In this document: positions 7,160 through 13,029 of the stretch, one piece after another
Layout: each line of letters opens with the position of its first letter
Position numbering within the stretch: position 1 is the first letter of the stretch
NCBI GenBank assembly: GCA_913054055.1
Contig: CAJXIT010000035.1
Span: 1 to 16,190, forward strand
Source: an uncultured Thalassolituus sp.
GTDB taxonomy: Bacteria > Pseudomonadota > Gammaproteobacteria > Pseudomonadales > Oceanobacteraceae
Reading direction: 5' to 3'
DNA: 16,190 nucleotides
The notes under the pieces: model-generated
The model's database searches: none
What the model saw: the letters and a program-made list of their open reading frames with translations, nothing else
Told to the model about the DNA's origin: nothing
Position numbers and translations under genes: made by a program

Positions 7160-7462
7160 ATGTCTATGTACATTGAACCTTGGTCAGATATAAATGAATA
7201 CCCCGAAGGACATCAAGAAGCTTTAGCCTGTGAACTTGCGAAAGAACTTCCTGAAAGTCATATATTGTATGGTTTAGCTTCGAAAGTATTAGCAAAGCGC
7301 GAAGATCAGGACGAAATTTTGGTATCAAATGACTTAGGCTACTTCACCATTCATTTAACTTGGTCAGGTAAAGCTGAAATTAGTCCTTTTCCAAAATCGG
7401 AGAAATTCGAAACAATGGAAATGTTAAAAATTAAACTAGCCTCTGATTCAGAATTTTACTGA
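7160..7462 (+). CDS. Cassette 1 product, hypothetical protein with an IHLTW motif
   Basis: Function unknown. The 100-aa soluble protein is acidic, with no signal peptide or membrane segment. The N-terminal half is helical (residues 16-48). The C-terminal half has the run DEILVSNDLGYFTIHLTW followed by a proline-rich loop (SPFPKSEKFET) and a final helix. I recall small hypothetical proteins with a VHLTW-type strand in environmental gene cassettes, but no activity is known to me. The start is uncertain: ATG at 7160 lies directly on the AAGAG ribosome site, while ATG at 7166 (two residues later) has that site at proper spacing and may be the true start. The ORF begins 16 bp after the cassette edge and its stop is 8 bp before attC 1. 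Confidence 0.75.
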   Translation: MSMYIEPWSDINEYPEGHQEALACELAKELPESHILYGLASKVLAKREDQDEILVSNDLGYFTIHLTWSGKAEISPFPKSEKFETMEMLKIKLASDSEFY

Positions 7463-7470
7463 TTATCAAG

Positions 7471-7531
7471 GCATAACAAGGCGCTCAAGCTTTGGACGCA
7501 ATAAATTGCGCCGCTTAGCTTGGCGTTATGA
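7471..7531 (+). repeat. attC site of cassette 1 (61 bp)
   Basis: R'' is GCATAAC at 7471-7477 and R' is GTTATGA at 7525-7531. GCTCAAGC (L'') pairs with the complement of GCTTAGC (L'), leaving one unpaired C on the left arm, the typical extrahelical base. The centre folds as CGCAAT-AA-ATTGCG. R'' is the exact complement of GTTATGC at the cassette's left edge (7143-7149). Confidence 0.92.
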
Positions 7532-7538
7532 GTAAATT

Positions 7539-7850
7539 ATGAACAAGTATCAAGTAATGCTACAGGGTGAAAACTTTTTTATCGAGCACGAAGGCGCAGT
7601 GGTAAAGCACGGATTCATCGCTACACGTTTTGTCGAAGCCGCCAATCCAGAAGAGGCTGAGATTGCAGCTGTAACACTAATAAAAAATGATGAAACATTA
7701 GTTGAATTGGTACAACCTGACGCCACTAGTGAGCCAATGATTTATCTAGAAGAGTTATATGAACTTGAATCATTTGAGGGCATCAATACACCAGGGCATG
7801 GCTACAGTTTCTATATTGATAAGAAACCGTGGTGGAAATTTTGGAAATAA
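7539..7850 (+). CDS. Cassette 2 product, hypothetical protein ending in a tryptophan-rich tail
   Basis: Function unknown. The 103-aa acidic soluble protein starts with strand-rich sequence (KYQVMLQGENFFIEHEG), followed by HGFIATRFVEAANPEEAEIAAV, which suggests a helix packed on a sheet, then PMIYLEELYELESF and a C-terminal YSFYIDKKPWWKFWK. The basic, tryptophan-rich end stands out. I recall similar small proteins with TRFVEA- and MIYLEE-like stretches in cassette arrays and marine genomes, without known function. The ATG is 8 bp after attC 1, with only a weak GAG ahead. A 4-codon mini-ORF (ATG at 7528, TGA at 7540-7542) overlaps the start codon. The stop is 4 bp before attC 2. Confidence 0.78.
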   Translation: MNKYQVMLQGENFFIEHEGAVVKHGFIATRFVEAANPEEAEIAAVTLIKNDETLVELVQPDATSEPMIYLEELYELESFEGINTPGHGYSFYIDKKPWWKFWK

Positions 7851-7854
7851 ACAC

Positions 7855-7944
7855 ACATAACAAGTTTGGTCATACTCGCACTTCGTGCTGGACCGCTAAA
7901 AGCGCGGCTTCGCCGCAACGCGGCCTATGCCAAAGGCGTTACAA
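7855..7944 (+). repeat. attC site of cassette 2 (90 bp)
   Basis: R'' is ACATAAC at 7855-7861 and R' is GTTACAA at 7938-7944. TTTGGTCATA on the left arm pairs with the complement of TATGCCAAA on the right arm, leaving an unpaired T. The middle carries GC-rich nested hairpins (GCACTTCGTGC; GCGGCTTCGCCGC). R'' matches the complement of the cassette's left-edge GTTATGA at 6 of 7 positions. Confidence 0.9.
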
Positions 7945-7953
7945 GGCTTAAGT

Positions 7954-8289
7954 ATGGCTCAGTCCCGATACATTGAAATAAAAGACGGCGACACTTGGGC
8001 AAGTGTGAGTAAGGAGTTTGGTGATTGGCTTAAGGAAAGGAATCTAACTGAAGGTTTTGGGTGGAGTGAAGGGGATACTTTTGCCATTGACGAAGCTATT
8101 TCCTTTTTCTGCCTTAACTTTCCCGATCACCACGGAGAGAAAATTGGGTACTTCGAAGAATGGGCTCAAGAGACTCAAAGGCTATTCGGTATTAAATCAG
8201 GTCGTACTGTAGTGTTTCCAGGTAATACAAAGTTAAATGCTGTACTGCCACCTGAAAAAGAGGTTGAGGTTCCACCGTGGTTAAAATGA
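7954..8289 (+). CDS. Cassette 3 product, hypothetical protein
   Basis: Function unknown. The 111-aa protein is acidic and soluble, with no signal peptide or membrane helix. Features: an N-terminal strand (SRYIEIKDGDTW), a helix with aromatic residues (VSKEFGDWLKERN), the stretch GFGWSEGDTFAIDEAISFFCLNF, an FPDHHGEK loop, a helix rich in acidic residues and Trp, and a proline-rich end (LPPEKEVEVPPWLK). I do not recognise the family. The ATG at 7954 is chosen because AAGG lies 7 bp ahead and it falls inside the cassette; the upstream in-frame ATG at 7927 would lie within attC 2 and depend on the preceding cassette. The stop is 19 bp before attC 3. Confidence 0.75.
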   Translation: MAQSRYIEIKDGDTWASVSKEFGDWLKERNLTEGFGWSEGDTFAIDEAISFFCLNFPDHHGEKIGYFEEWAQETQRLFGIKSGRTVVFPGNTKLNAVLPPEKEVEVPPWLK

Positions 8290-8308
8290 GTGTGTGCCAA
8301 TGCCGGCC

Positions 8309-8406
8309 TTGTAACAAGTCAAAGCAGGCGGACTTGGCAAAGCTGTCACCTTTTTTGTTCCAAAAAAGCCGCCATCTTCACCAAGCCGGTGTTTGAGGCG
8401 TTATAT
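8309..8406 (+). repeat. attC site of cassette 3 (98 bp)
   Basis: R'' is TTGTAAC at 8309-8315, the exact complement of GTTACAA at this cassette's left edge. R' is GTTATAT at 8400-8406. The left arm (TCAAAGCAGGCGGACTTGG) pairs with the complement of CCAAGCCGGTGTTTGA, leaving extrahelical bases. The stem continues through an outer AAAGC / GCTTT-like region to a small loop at about 8360. Confidence 0.92.
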
Positions 8407-8429
8407 GTTTATCAAACATTGGAGTCATA

Positions 8430-8807
8430 ATGAAACCTCATGGTGATTACAAAATTGAAGTTATTGACAACGTGGTTCATGTATACCCAACAGGTGGATT
8501 TAACGAGCAGGGAATAAAGCTGATGCATGAGGATATTGCGTCTATTGCACCTTTAAATAAACGATGGGCGCTATTTGAACATCCAAAAAATATTGCAGGC
8601 TTAACACCTGAAAGTATTGAAGAGCTAGTGAGGTGCTATCAACATCTTAGTAAACTAAATTGTGTCGTTGCTGCTCTAGAGATTTCTTCCGCATGGCAAG
8701 GAGTGTTCGAAAAATCAGTAATAGGTAAAGTAAGTGTTCCTGTTTATTTAAATCGTGATATTGCAAAACTTGAGCAATTAATTAAACAAAAACTGGATAG
8801 CGTGTAA
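8430..8807 (+). CDS. Cassette 4 product, hypothetical protein, possibly STAS/SpoIIAA-like
   Basis: Function unknown. The 125-aa soluble protein alternates strands and helices: IEVIDNVVHVYPTGGFNEQGIKLM (strand, loop, helix), RWALFEHPKN (strand), TPESIEELVRCYQHLSKLN (helix), CVVAALEISSAWQGVFE (strand, helix), VPVYLNRDIAKLEQLIKQKL (strand, helix). This order, and the GxFNExG turn after the second strand, recall the STAS/SpoIIAA-like fold, but that is inference from pattern only. The start ATG has a clean GGAG site 5 bp ahead, the best ribosome site in the array. The ORF begins 29 bp after the cassette edge and stops just before attC 4. Confidence 0.75.
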   Translation: MKPHGDYKIEVIDNVVHVYPTGGFNEQGIKLMHEDIASIAPLNKRWALFEHPKNIAGLTPESIEELVRCYQHLSKLNCVVAALEISSAWQGVFEKSVIGKVSVPVYLNRDIAKLEQLIKQKLDSV

Positions 8808-8809
8808 AC

Positions 8810-8910
8810 ATATAACAAGCCACTCAAGCAGGACAAATGAAGCTTGGTTTTTGTCACTGCGTTCCAAATTTTAACCAAGCATTTATTTGCCTCTTAGCGG
8901 GGCGCTATAA
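8810..8910 (+). repeat. attC site of cassette 4 (101 bp), terminal, degenerate R'
   Basis: R'' is ATATAAC at 8810-8816, the exact complement of GTTATAT at this cassette's left edge. The right box is GCTATAA at 8904-8910, which departs from the GTT consensus at the crossover. The stem is long: CTCAAG-AGG-CAAAT...GCTTGGTT on the left pairs with the complement of AACCAAGC...ATTTGCCTCTTAGC on the right, leaving an unpaired C on the left arm. No further attC follows. Confidence 0.88.
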
Positions 8911-8916
8911 AAACCT

Positions 8917-9219
8917 ATGATACAAATAATCGCCCTATTATACGCCAACGAACACGGCCTCAAAGGTTTGCAAAGCTTTGAGGCAAAAGTGATCCCTATC
9001 TTAAAAGAACATGGCGGTAGACTGATCAGCGCATCGTCTCATTCACAGCGCAGCAAGCATGATCCAGATGAAATACATGTGATTCAATTTCCTAGCATGG
9101 CGGCATTCCATGCTTATAAAACCGATATTCGTGTGCTTGAGCTGCAATTATTAAAAGCCAACACGATTTCAAACATGGAATTACATATAACCGACCAATT
9201 TCATGAATACGACAATTAA
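8917..9219 (+). CDS. DUF1330-like small protein (dimeric alpha/beta barrel type)
   Basis: Function unknown. The 100-aa protein follows the pattern of DUF1330-type dimeric alpha/beta-barrel proteins: a first strand (IQIIALLYAN), a helix (LKGLQSFEAKVIPIL), the signature KEHGGRLI, a strand with EIHVIQFPSMAAFHAYK, then a last helix and strand. The EHGGRLI and IQFPSMAAF pieces are the main evidence. The ATG is only 6 bp after the last attC and has no clear ribosome site, so its original promoter may have been separated from it when the cassettes inserted; or it was itself a cassette that lost its attC. It is followed 15 bp later by the transglutaminase-like gene, suggesting cotranscription. Confidence 0.6.
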   Translation: MIQIIALLYANEHGLKGLQSFEAKVIPILKEHGGRLISASSHSQRSKHDPDEIHVIQFPSMAAFHAYKTDIRVLELQLLKANTISNMELHITDQFHEYDN

Positions 9220-9234
9220 TTAAGCCCATTCATT

Positions 9235-9813
9235 ATGAAACCCTATTTAGCATCCACACAATATATTGATTGGCAAACCCCTGAGGTGTTAGAACAAGCC
9301 AAAGCCCTTGCCAGCGGTTTGAAAACCGATACACAAATTGCCCAAGCTTGCTTTGAGTTTGTACGCGACCACATCAAACACAGTTGGGATTACCAAATGA
9401 ATCCCGTAACGTGTCACGCTTCAGACGTGCTAAAACATGGCACGGGTTACTGTTATGCCAAAAGCCATTTACTCGCCGCCTTATTGCGAGCAAATGAAAT
9501 ACCTGCAGGTTTGTGTTATCAGCGCCTGACCATTACCCATGAACCGCCCTTTTGTTTGCACGGTTTAAACGCGGTGTTTCTAAAAGACCACGGTTGGTAT
9601 CGTATAGATGCGAGGGGCAATAAAGAAAACGTGGATGCTCAGTTCTGCCCACCAAGGGAACAACTGGCGTTTAATATTGTGTCAGCAGGTGAAGCGGATT
9701 TACCTGAGATTTGGGCTGAGCCTTTGCCCATGATTGTGAATGCGTTAAATCAGAGTTGTGATTTTCAACAAGTGGCGGATAACCTGCCTGATATACAAGT
9801 TATTCCGTCATAG
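9235..9813 (+). CDS. Transglutaminase-like (papain-fold) protein
   Basis: Cytosolic 192-aa protein with the Cys-His-Asp triad of the transglutaminase-like superfamily: C73 in GTGYCYAKSHLL, H109 in CLHGLNAVFL and D125 in WYRIDARGN. The first two segments match the usual core (helix start at Cys, strand at His). Bacterial members may act as proteases, amidases or cross-linkers; the substrate is not shown by sequence. No signal peptide or membrane segment is visible. A weak ribosome site precedes the ATG. It lies 15 bp after the DUF1330-like gene and converges on the oxygenase gene, with 23 bp between the two stops and no clear terminator there. Confidence 0.85.
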   Translation: MKPYLASTQYIDWQTPEVLEQAKALASGLKTDTQIAQACFEFVRDHIKHSWDYQMNPVTCHASDVLKHGTGYCYAKSHLLAALLRANEIPAGLCYQRLTITHEPPFCLHGLNAVFLKDHGWYRIDARGNKENVDAQFCPPREQLAFNIVSAGEADLPEIWAEPLPMIVNALNQSCDFQQVADNLPDIQVIPS

Positions 9814-9836
9814 TTATCCGCTGATACCTCTTTTAT

Positions 9837-10778
9837 TTAAAACGGCGCATAGTGATCTTGCTTAACATTGGGCACCTGCCAACGATCATGTGCGCTGATA
9901 GATTCATCCGCTTTCATATTATGTGGAATGTAGCCCCCTTCGCCAAACAACCAAAGCACAAGATTAGAACGCTGGCCCGATTGAATGGGTTGTGCAGCAT
10001 GGGCCAAACTGCCTTTATGGATCATGGCCATTCCCGGTTCAAACGATAAACGGTTCATATTCCTTGTATTGGGGTCATAAAAATCCACTTGCGAGCCAGT
10101 GAAGGTTTCACCGGGTAAATTTAAATTGACATTTAACGTGGCCGCCGATGCATCGGTATGCATTCTTAATGACGTATCCACCCCTGCTTCATACTGAATT
10201 GAAAAACCAAACCCTTGTGAATCAAATCCCATAATCTCTGGAAACAATAACCGTGCAATGGGCCGCATGTATTGGTCCAGTAATGTTTGATAAAATGCCT
10301 GAAAACTGGGTGCAGCAAGGTAGCCTTCTGAACGCGCATCTAACATGGCGCCGTAGCGATTTAATGCAATGCCATAAGGCGGCTTTAAAGGAATTTTGGC
10401 ATCGGCCACCTTATCAAAGTAGCGCCTTAATTCTGTTAAGCGTTTTGGATCAAACAACTGAAACTGAAACACACCCGGTGATGCCTCATGTAATAAGTCT
10501 TTCACCAGAGTTTCTTTTTCTGGGTTTGTCCACGCTTGTTGCACGGCATGTCTTAGGTTTGAATCCAATAAATATTCATCCGGAAGTTGCAAACCTGTGG
10601 TTTCGTTTTTATCCCATTCTAACCATGCATCTTTTAACAACTGACGGTTGTTATCCCAAAACGTTTGCACTGAAACGTCTCGGTGCAGCATGGCTTCACG
10701 TGATGGCAATGTTAAGTTGCGAGCTTGTGTTAGTGCATCGGTTCCTATGTCATGTTGGATTACAGTTGAAAACGTCAT
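9837..10778 (-). CDS. 2-oxoglutarate/Fe(II)-dependent oxygenase (prolyl-4-hydroxylase-like)
   Basis: Likely a cytosolic non-haem iron oxygenase that couples substrate hydroxylation to decarboxylation of 2-oxoglutarate. Seen: the iron triad H207-x-D209 (MHTDAS) and H260 (GSLAHAA), and R270 ten residues later (GQRSNLVLW) for 2-oxoglutarate binding. A double-stranded beta-helix core spans roughly 190-280. The 313-aa length includes a helical N-terminal half. The substrate is unknown. The ATG follows an AGGAGAAGTGAG ribosome site. It is downstream of, and 25 bp from, the MDR oxidoreductase gene on the same strand, so the two are probably one operon. A 180-aa open frame on the opposite strand is a shadow. 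Confidence 0.82.
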   Translation of the reverse strand: MTFSTVIQHDIGTDALTQARNLTLPSREAMLHRDVSVQTFWDNNRQLLKDAWLEWDKNETTGLQLPDEYLLDSNLRHAVQQAWTNPEKETLVKDLLHEASPGVFQFQLFDPKRLTELRRYFDKVADAKIPLKPPYGIALNRYGAMLDARSEGYLAAPSFQAFYQTLLDQYMRPIARLLFPEIMGFDSQGFGFSIQYEAGVDTSLRMHTDASAATLNVNLNLPGETFTGSQVDFYDPNTRNMNRLSFEPGMAMIHKGSLAHAAQPIQSGQRSNLVLWLFGEGGYIPHNMKADESISAHDRWQVPNVKQDHYAPF

Positions 10779-10803
10779 CTCACTTCTCCTATTAATGTGT
10801 CGA

Positions 10804-11859
10804 TTAAAACCCTTCTAACACCACTTTTCCCACAGCGGTATTGGATTCAATGTGAGCATGGGCGCGCTTTAAGTTTTCAGCGTTGATGGTTCCGTAATGT
10901 TCACCCAGTGTGGTTTTAATGCCGCCTTTATCTATCAACTGTGATAACAAGGTTAATAATTGATGCTGTTGCTGAATGTCTTGGGTGGCAAACATTGAGC
11001 GCGTATACATAAACTCCCAATGCAATGAAATGGATTTTATTTTCAGTGCCATAATATCAATTGGTTTTTGTGGATCATCAATTAGCGCAAGCTTGCCTTG
11101 CGGGGCTAAAGCTTCTACTAATTGATCGTAATGTTGATCGGTATGGGTAAGGCTGATCACATGAGTCACGTCATTAATCCCCAATGCTTTTAATTGTGGA
11201 ACCAGAGGCTCTCTGTGATTAATCACATGGTCTGCCCCTAATTCTTTTACCCAGCTTTCACTTTGTGGGCGCGATGCGGTACCAATTACCGTGGCATTGG
11301 TGAGCTGTTTTGCTAGCTGAGTCAAAATGGAACCCACACCCCCGGCAGCACCAATAATTAATAGGCGCGCGTCATCAGGATTGTTTTGCACACGATTTTC
11401 ATAGCGATTTAAATCACTTGGTAATTGCGGATAAAAATCTAAGCGATCAAATAATAATTCCCAAGCAGTGATGGCGGTTAACGGCATGGCCGCCGCTTCA
11501 ACATTGCTCAAGGTGTTTGGCTTTGCACCCACAATGCGCTCATCCACTAATTGATATTCGGCATTTGAACCTGATCGGATTAAATCACCGGCATACCAAA
11601 CTTGGTCGCCTACTTTAAACAGTTCGGTTTGCCCCCCTACGGCAACCACTTCACCCACGGCATCCCAGCCAATGACTTTTGGCTGATTATTTTCCGGGGG
11701 CATGGCAGCCCGCACTTTTGTATCCACTGGGTTAACCGATACCGCCGCCACTTTCACCAAAATGTCGCGGCCTTTTGCAATGGGTTTGTCTAGCTGCAGG
11801 TCGATTAATGCGTCTTTTTGATCAATGGGTAGGGATTGAAAATATCCTATGGCTTTCAT
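10804..11859 (-). CDS. Zinc-independent MDR oxidoreductase (quinone reductase/alcohol dehydrogenase family)
   Basis: NADPH-dependent reductase of the medium-chain dehydrogenase superfamily, subgroup usually called zinc-type alcohol dehydrogenase-like or COG0604. Seen: an N-terminal GroES-like domain with AAVSVNPVDTKVR at about 38-50, a GWDAVGEV motif at 64-71, and a Rossmann domain with GAAGGVG at 170-176 (AxxGxxG). The catalytic-zinc cysteine position is serine (S41), so no catalytic zinc is expected; likely substrates are quinones or alkenals. The 351-aa length is normal. The ATG has an AGAGAGG site 6 bp ahead. It is divergent from a LysR gene, a common arrangement in which the regulator controls the neighbour. 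Confidence 0.88.
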   Translation of the reverse strand: MKAIGYFQSLPIDQKDALIDLQLDKPIAKGRDILVKVAAVSVNPVDTKVRAAMPPENNQPKVIGWDAVGEVVAVGGQTELFKVGDQVWYAGDLIRSGSNAEYQLVDERIVGAKPNTLSNVEAAAMPLTAITAWELLFDRLDFYPQLPSDLNRYENRVQNNPDDARLLIIGAAGGVGSILTQLAKQLTNATVIGTASRPQSESWVKELGADHVINHREPLVPQLKALGINDVTHVISLTHTDQHYDQLVEALAPQGKLALIDDPQKPIDIMALKIKSISLHWEFMYTRSMFATQDIQQQHQLLTLLSQLIDKGGIKTTLGEHYGTINAENLKRAHAHIESNTAVGKVVLEGF

Positions 11860-11976
11860 GAGAACCTCTCTTTAAATCATCTAATTGGTTGAATGAATGT
11901 ATGAGGCTATTATTGTTGAAGTTTTATGTGCTATAAACAGGGTATTAAAAGACACTTAATCAAAAAATATTTGATA
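11860..11976. promoter_or_regulatory. Divergent regulatory region between the oxidoreductase and LysR genes
   Basis: The 117-bp AT-rich gap separates two genes transcribed away from each other. LysR regulators usually bind such gaps. I could not fix a convincing T-N11-A palindrome or clean promoter hexamers, so the assignment is by layout only. Confidence 0.4.
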
Positions 11977-12873
11977 ATGAATACACAAGATCTCACTCTT
12001 TTTATTCGCACCGCAGATACAGGCAGCATTACACGGGCCGCTGAACAGCTTGAAATGACCACGGCTTCAGCCAGTGCGGCATTAAAACGCTTAGAGAAGC
12101 AGCTGGGTGCCCAGTTGTTTATTCGCTCTACTAGGCAGTTACGCATCACAGGTGAAGGCGAACGCTTTTTATTGTATTGCCGCAACGCGTTAGAGCAGTT
12201 GTCTTTAGGGCAGGCTTCTATGGATGCTTTGCAGGGCAAGGTGGCAGGAGAGCTGCGCATCACTGCCCCTTCTGATATTGGCCGTAACCACATATTGCCG
12301 TGGCTAGATGAAATTATGGCGCGACACCCTGAGCTTTCTATTAACCTAACGTTAGGTGACAGCCTGTCGGACTTTTATATGGACCGCGTGGACCTTGCCA
12401 TTCGTTACGGTCAGCTTGATGACTCATCTATGGTGGCGTTTAAGCTTGGCACCGTTGAAGGGGTTTTGAGTGCCGCACCCAGTTACTTAAAACAGCACGG
12501 TACCCCCGAGCACATAAATGAACTCAGTGATCACAACTGCCTGCTTTACCATAAAAAGAATCGCCTAAATGCCACATGGGAGTTTTCCGATGCACAAGGC
12601 GAGCAATACAAGGTGAATGTAAAAGGGGATCGATCCAGTAACGACAGTGATGCCGTGCGTTTATGGGCGCTTGCCGGTAAAGGTATTGCCTATAAGTCAG
12701 AGCTGGATATGTACAACGAAATACAGGCAGGCACATTAATCAGAGTGCTGCCTGAATTTAAAATGCGCCGTAATGATTTAAATTTGATTTGCCCCACTAG
12801 GGAACAAGTGACCCCAGCCGTATTGGTAGTAAGGGATTATTTGCGAGACAAGCTGCACGCCATGGGATTGTAA
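11977..12873 (+). CDS. LysR-family transcriptional regulator
   Basis: DNA-binding regulator with an N-terminal winged helix-turn-helix at about residues 3-60 (LFIRTADTGSITRAAEQL, then SASAALKRLEKQLGAQLFIRS) and a C-terminal periplasmic-binding-protein-like effector domain from about 88 (GELRITAPSDIGRN). The 298-aa length is standard. The ATG at 11977 is chosen because LysR proteins begin a few residues before the first helix; an upstream ATG at 11926 would add 17 basic, unconserved residues. It probably controls the divergent oxidoreductase-oxygenase pair and perhaps the downstream dehydrogenase; the inducer is unknown. It resembles the AaeR/DsdC-like large group often found next to quinone or alcohol oxidoreductases. 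Confidence 0.92.
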   Translation: MNTQDLTLFIRTADTGSITRAAEQLEMTTASASAALKRLEKQLGAQLFIRSTRQLRITGEGERFLLYCRNALEQLSLGQASMDALQGKVAGELRITAPSDIGRNHILPWLDEIMARHPELSINLTLGDSLSDFYMDRVDLAIRYGQLDDSSMVAFKLGTVEGVLSAAPSYLKQHGTPEHINELSDHNCLLYHKKNRLNATWEFSDAQGEQYKVNVKGDRSSNDSDAVRLWALAGKGIAYKSELDMYNEIQAGTLIRVLPEFKMRRNDLNLICPTREQVTPAVLVVRDYLRDKLHAMGL

Positions 12874-12901
12874 GCACTCATACCCCCTGCTTTACTTCTG
12901 G

Positions 12902-12928
12902 AGACTATCAAAATAATTTTGATAGTCT
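12902..12928. terminator. Perfect 13-bp inverted repeat, weak terminator or operator
   Basis: AGACTATCAAAAT and ATTTTGATAGTCT are exact reverse complements around a single A, 28 bp after the LysR stop codon and about 100 bp before the dehydrogenase start. TTTCTATCTTT follows, which would suit a weak terminator. The almost gapless, AT-rich symmetry would also suit a dimeric repressor site for the dehydrogenase gene. Confidence 0.5.
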
Positions 12929-13029
12929 TTCTATCTTTACCCTCTACATTTATTTCAATTATCCTTCTAATATAAGCCTTAACAATTAAGGTTTATCGCC
13001 ATTTGGCCAACACGTTAAAAGGAAACATC

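Larger units (their letters stand above)
7144..8904 (+). mobile_element. Integron cassette array of four cassettes without an integrase (CALIN-type)
   Basis: Four units in the same direction, each one short ORF plus one attC site: 7144-7525, 7526-7938, 7939-8400 and 8401-8904. Boundaries are placed at the G/TT crossover of each R' box (GTTATGC, GTTATGA, GTTACAA, GTTATAT, then GCTATAA). The R'' box of each cassette complements the R' box at its own left edge: exactly in cassettes 1, 3 and 4, and at 6 of 7 positions in cassette 2. The sites differ in sequence and length (61-101 bp) but share the folded form with extrahelical bases. No intI gene or clear attI is present in the window, so the cassettes need an integrase acting in trans, or lie far from one. 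The cassette ORFs look more AT-rich than the flanking genes. Confidence 0.92.

Noticed and set aside
7160..7850. Cassettes 1 and 2 as a toxin-antitoxin pair.
   Set aside because: They belong to separate cassettes with their own attC sites, and neither product has a toxin motif or a DNA-binding antitoxin domain.
7471..8910. A CRISPR array or simple repeats between the small ORFs.
   Set aside because: The four spaced sites differ in sequence and length, are imperfect palindromes, and are separated by ORFs, which fits attC sites instead.
10253..10795. A 180-aa plus-strand open frame.
   Set aside because: It lies opposite the oxygenase gene, which has a complete catalytic motif set; the frame has no domain features.
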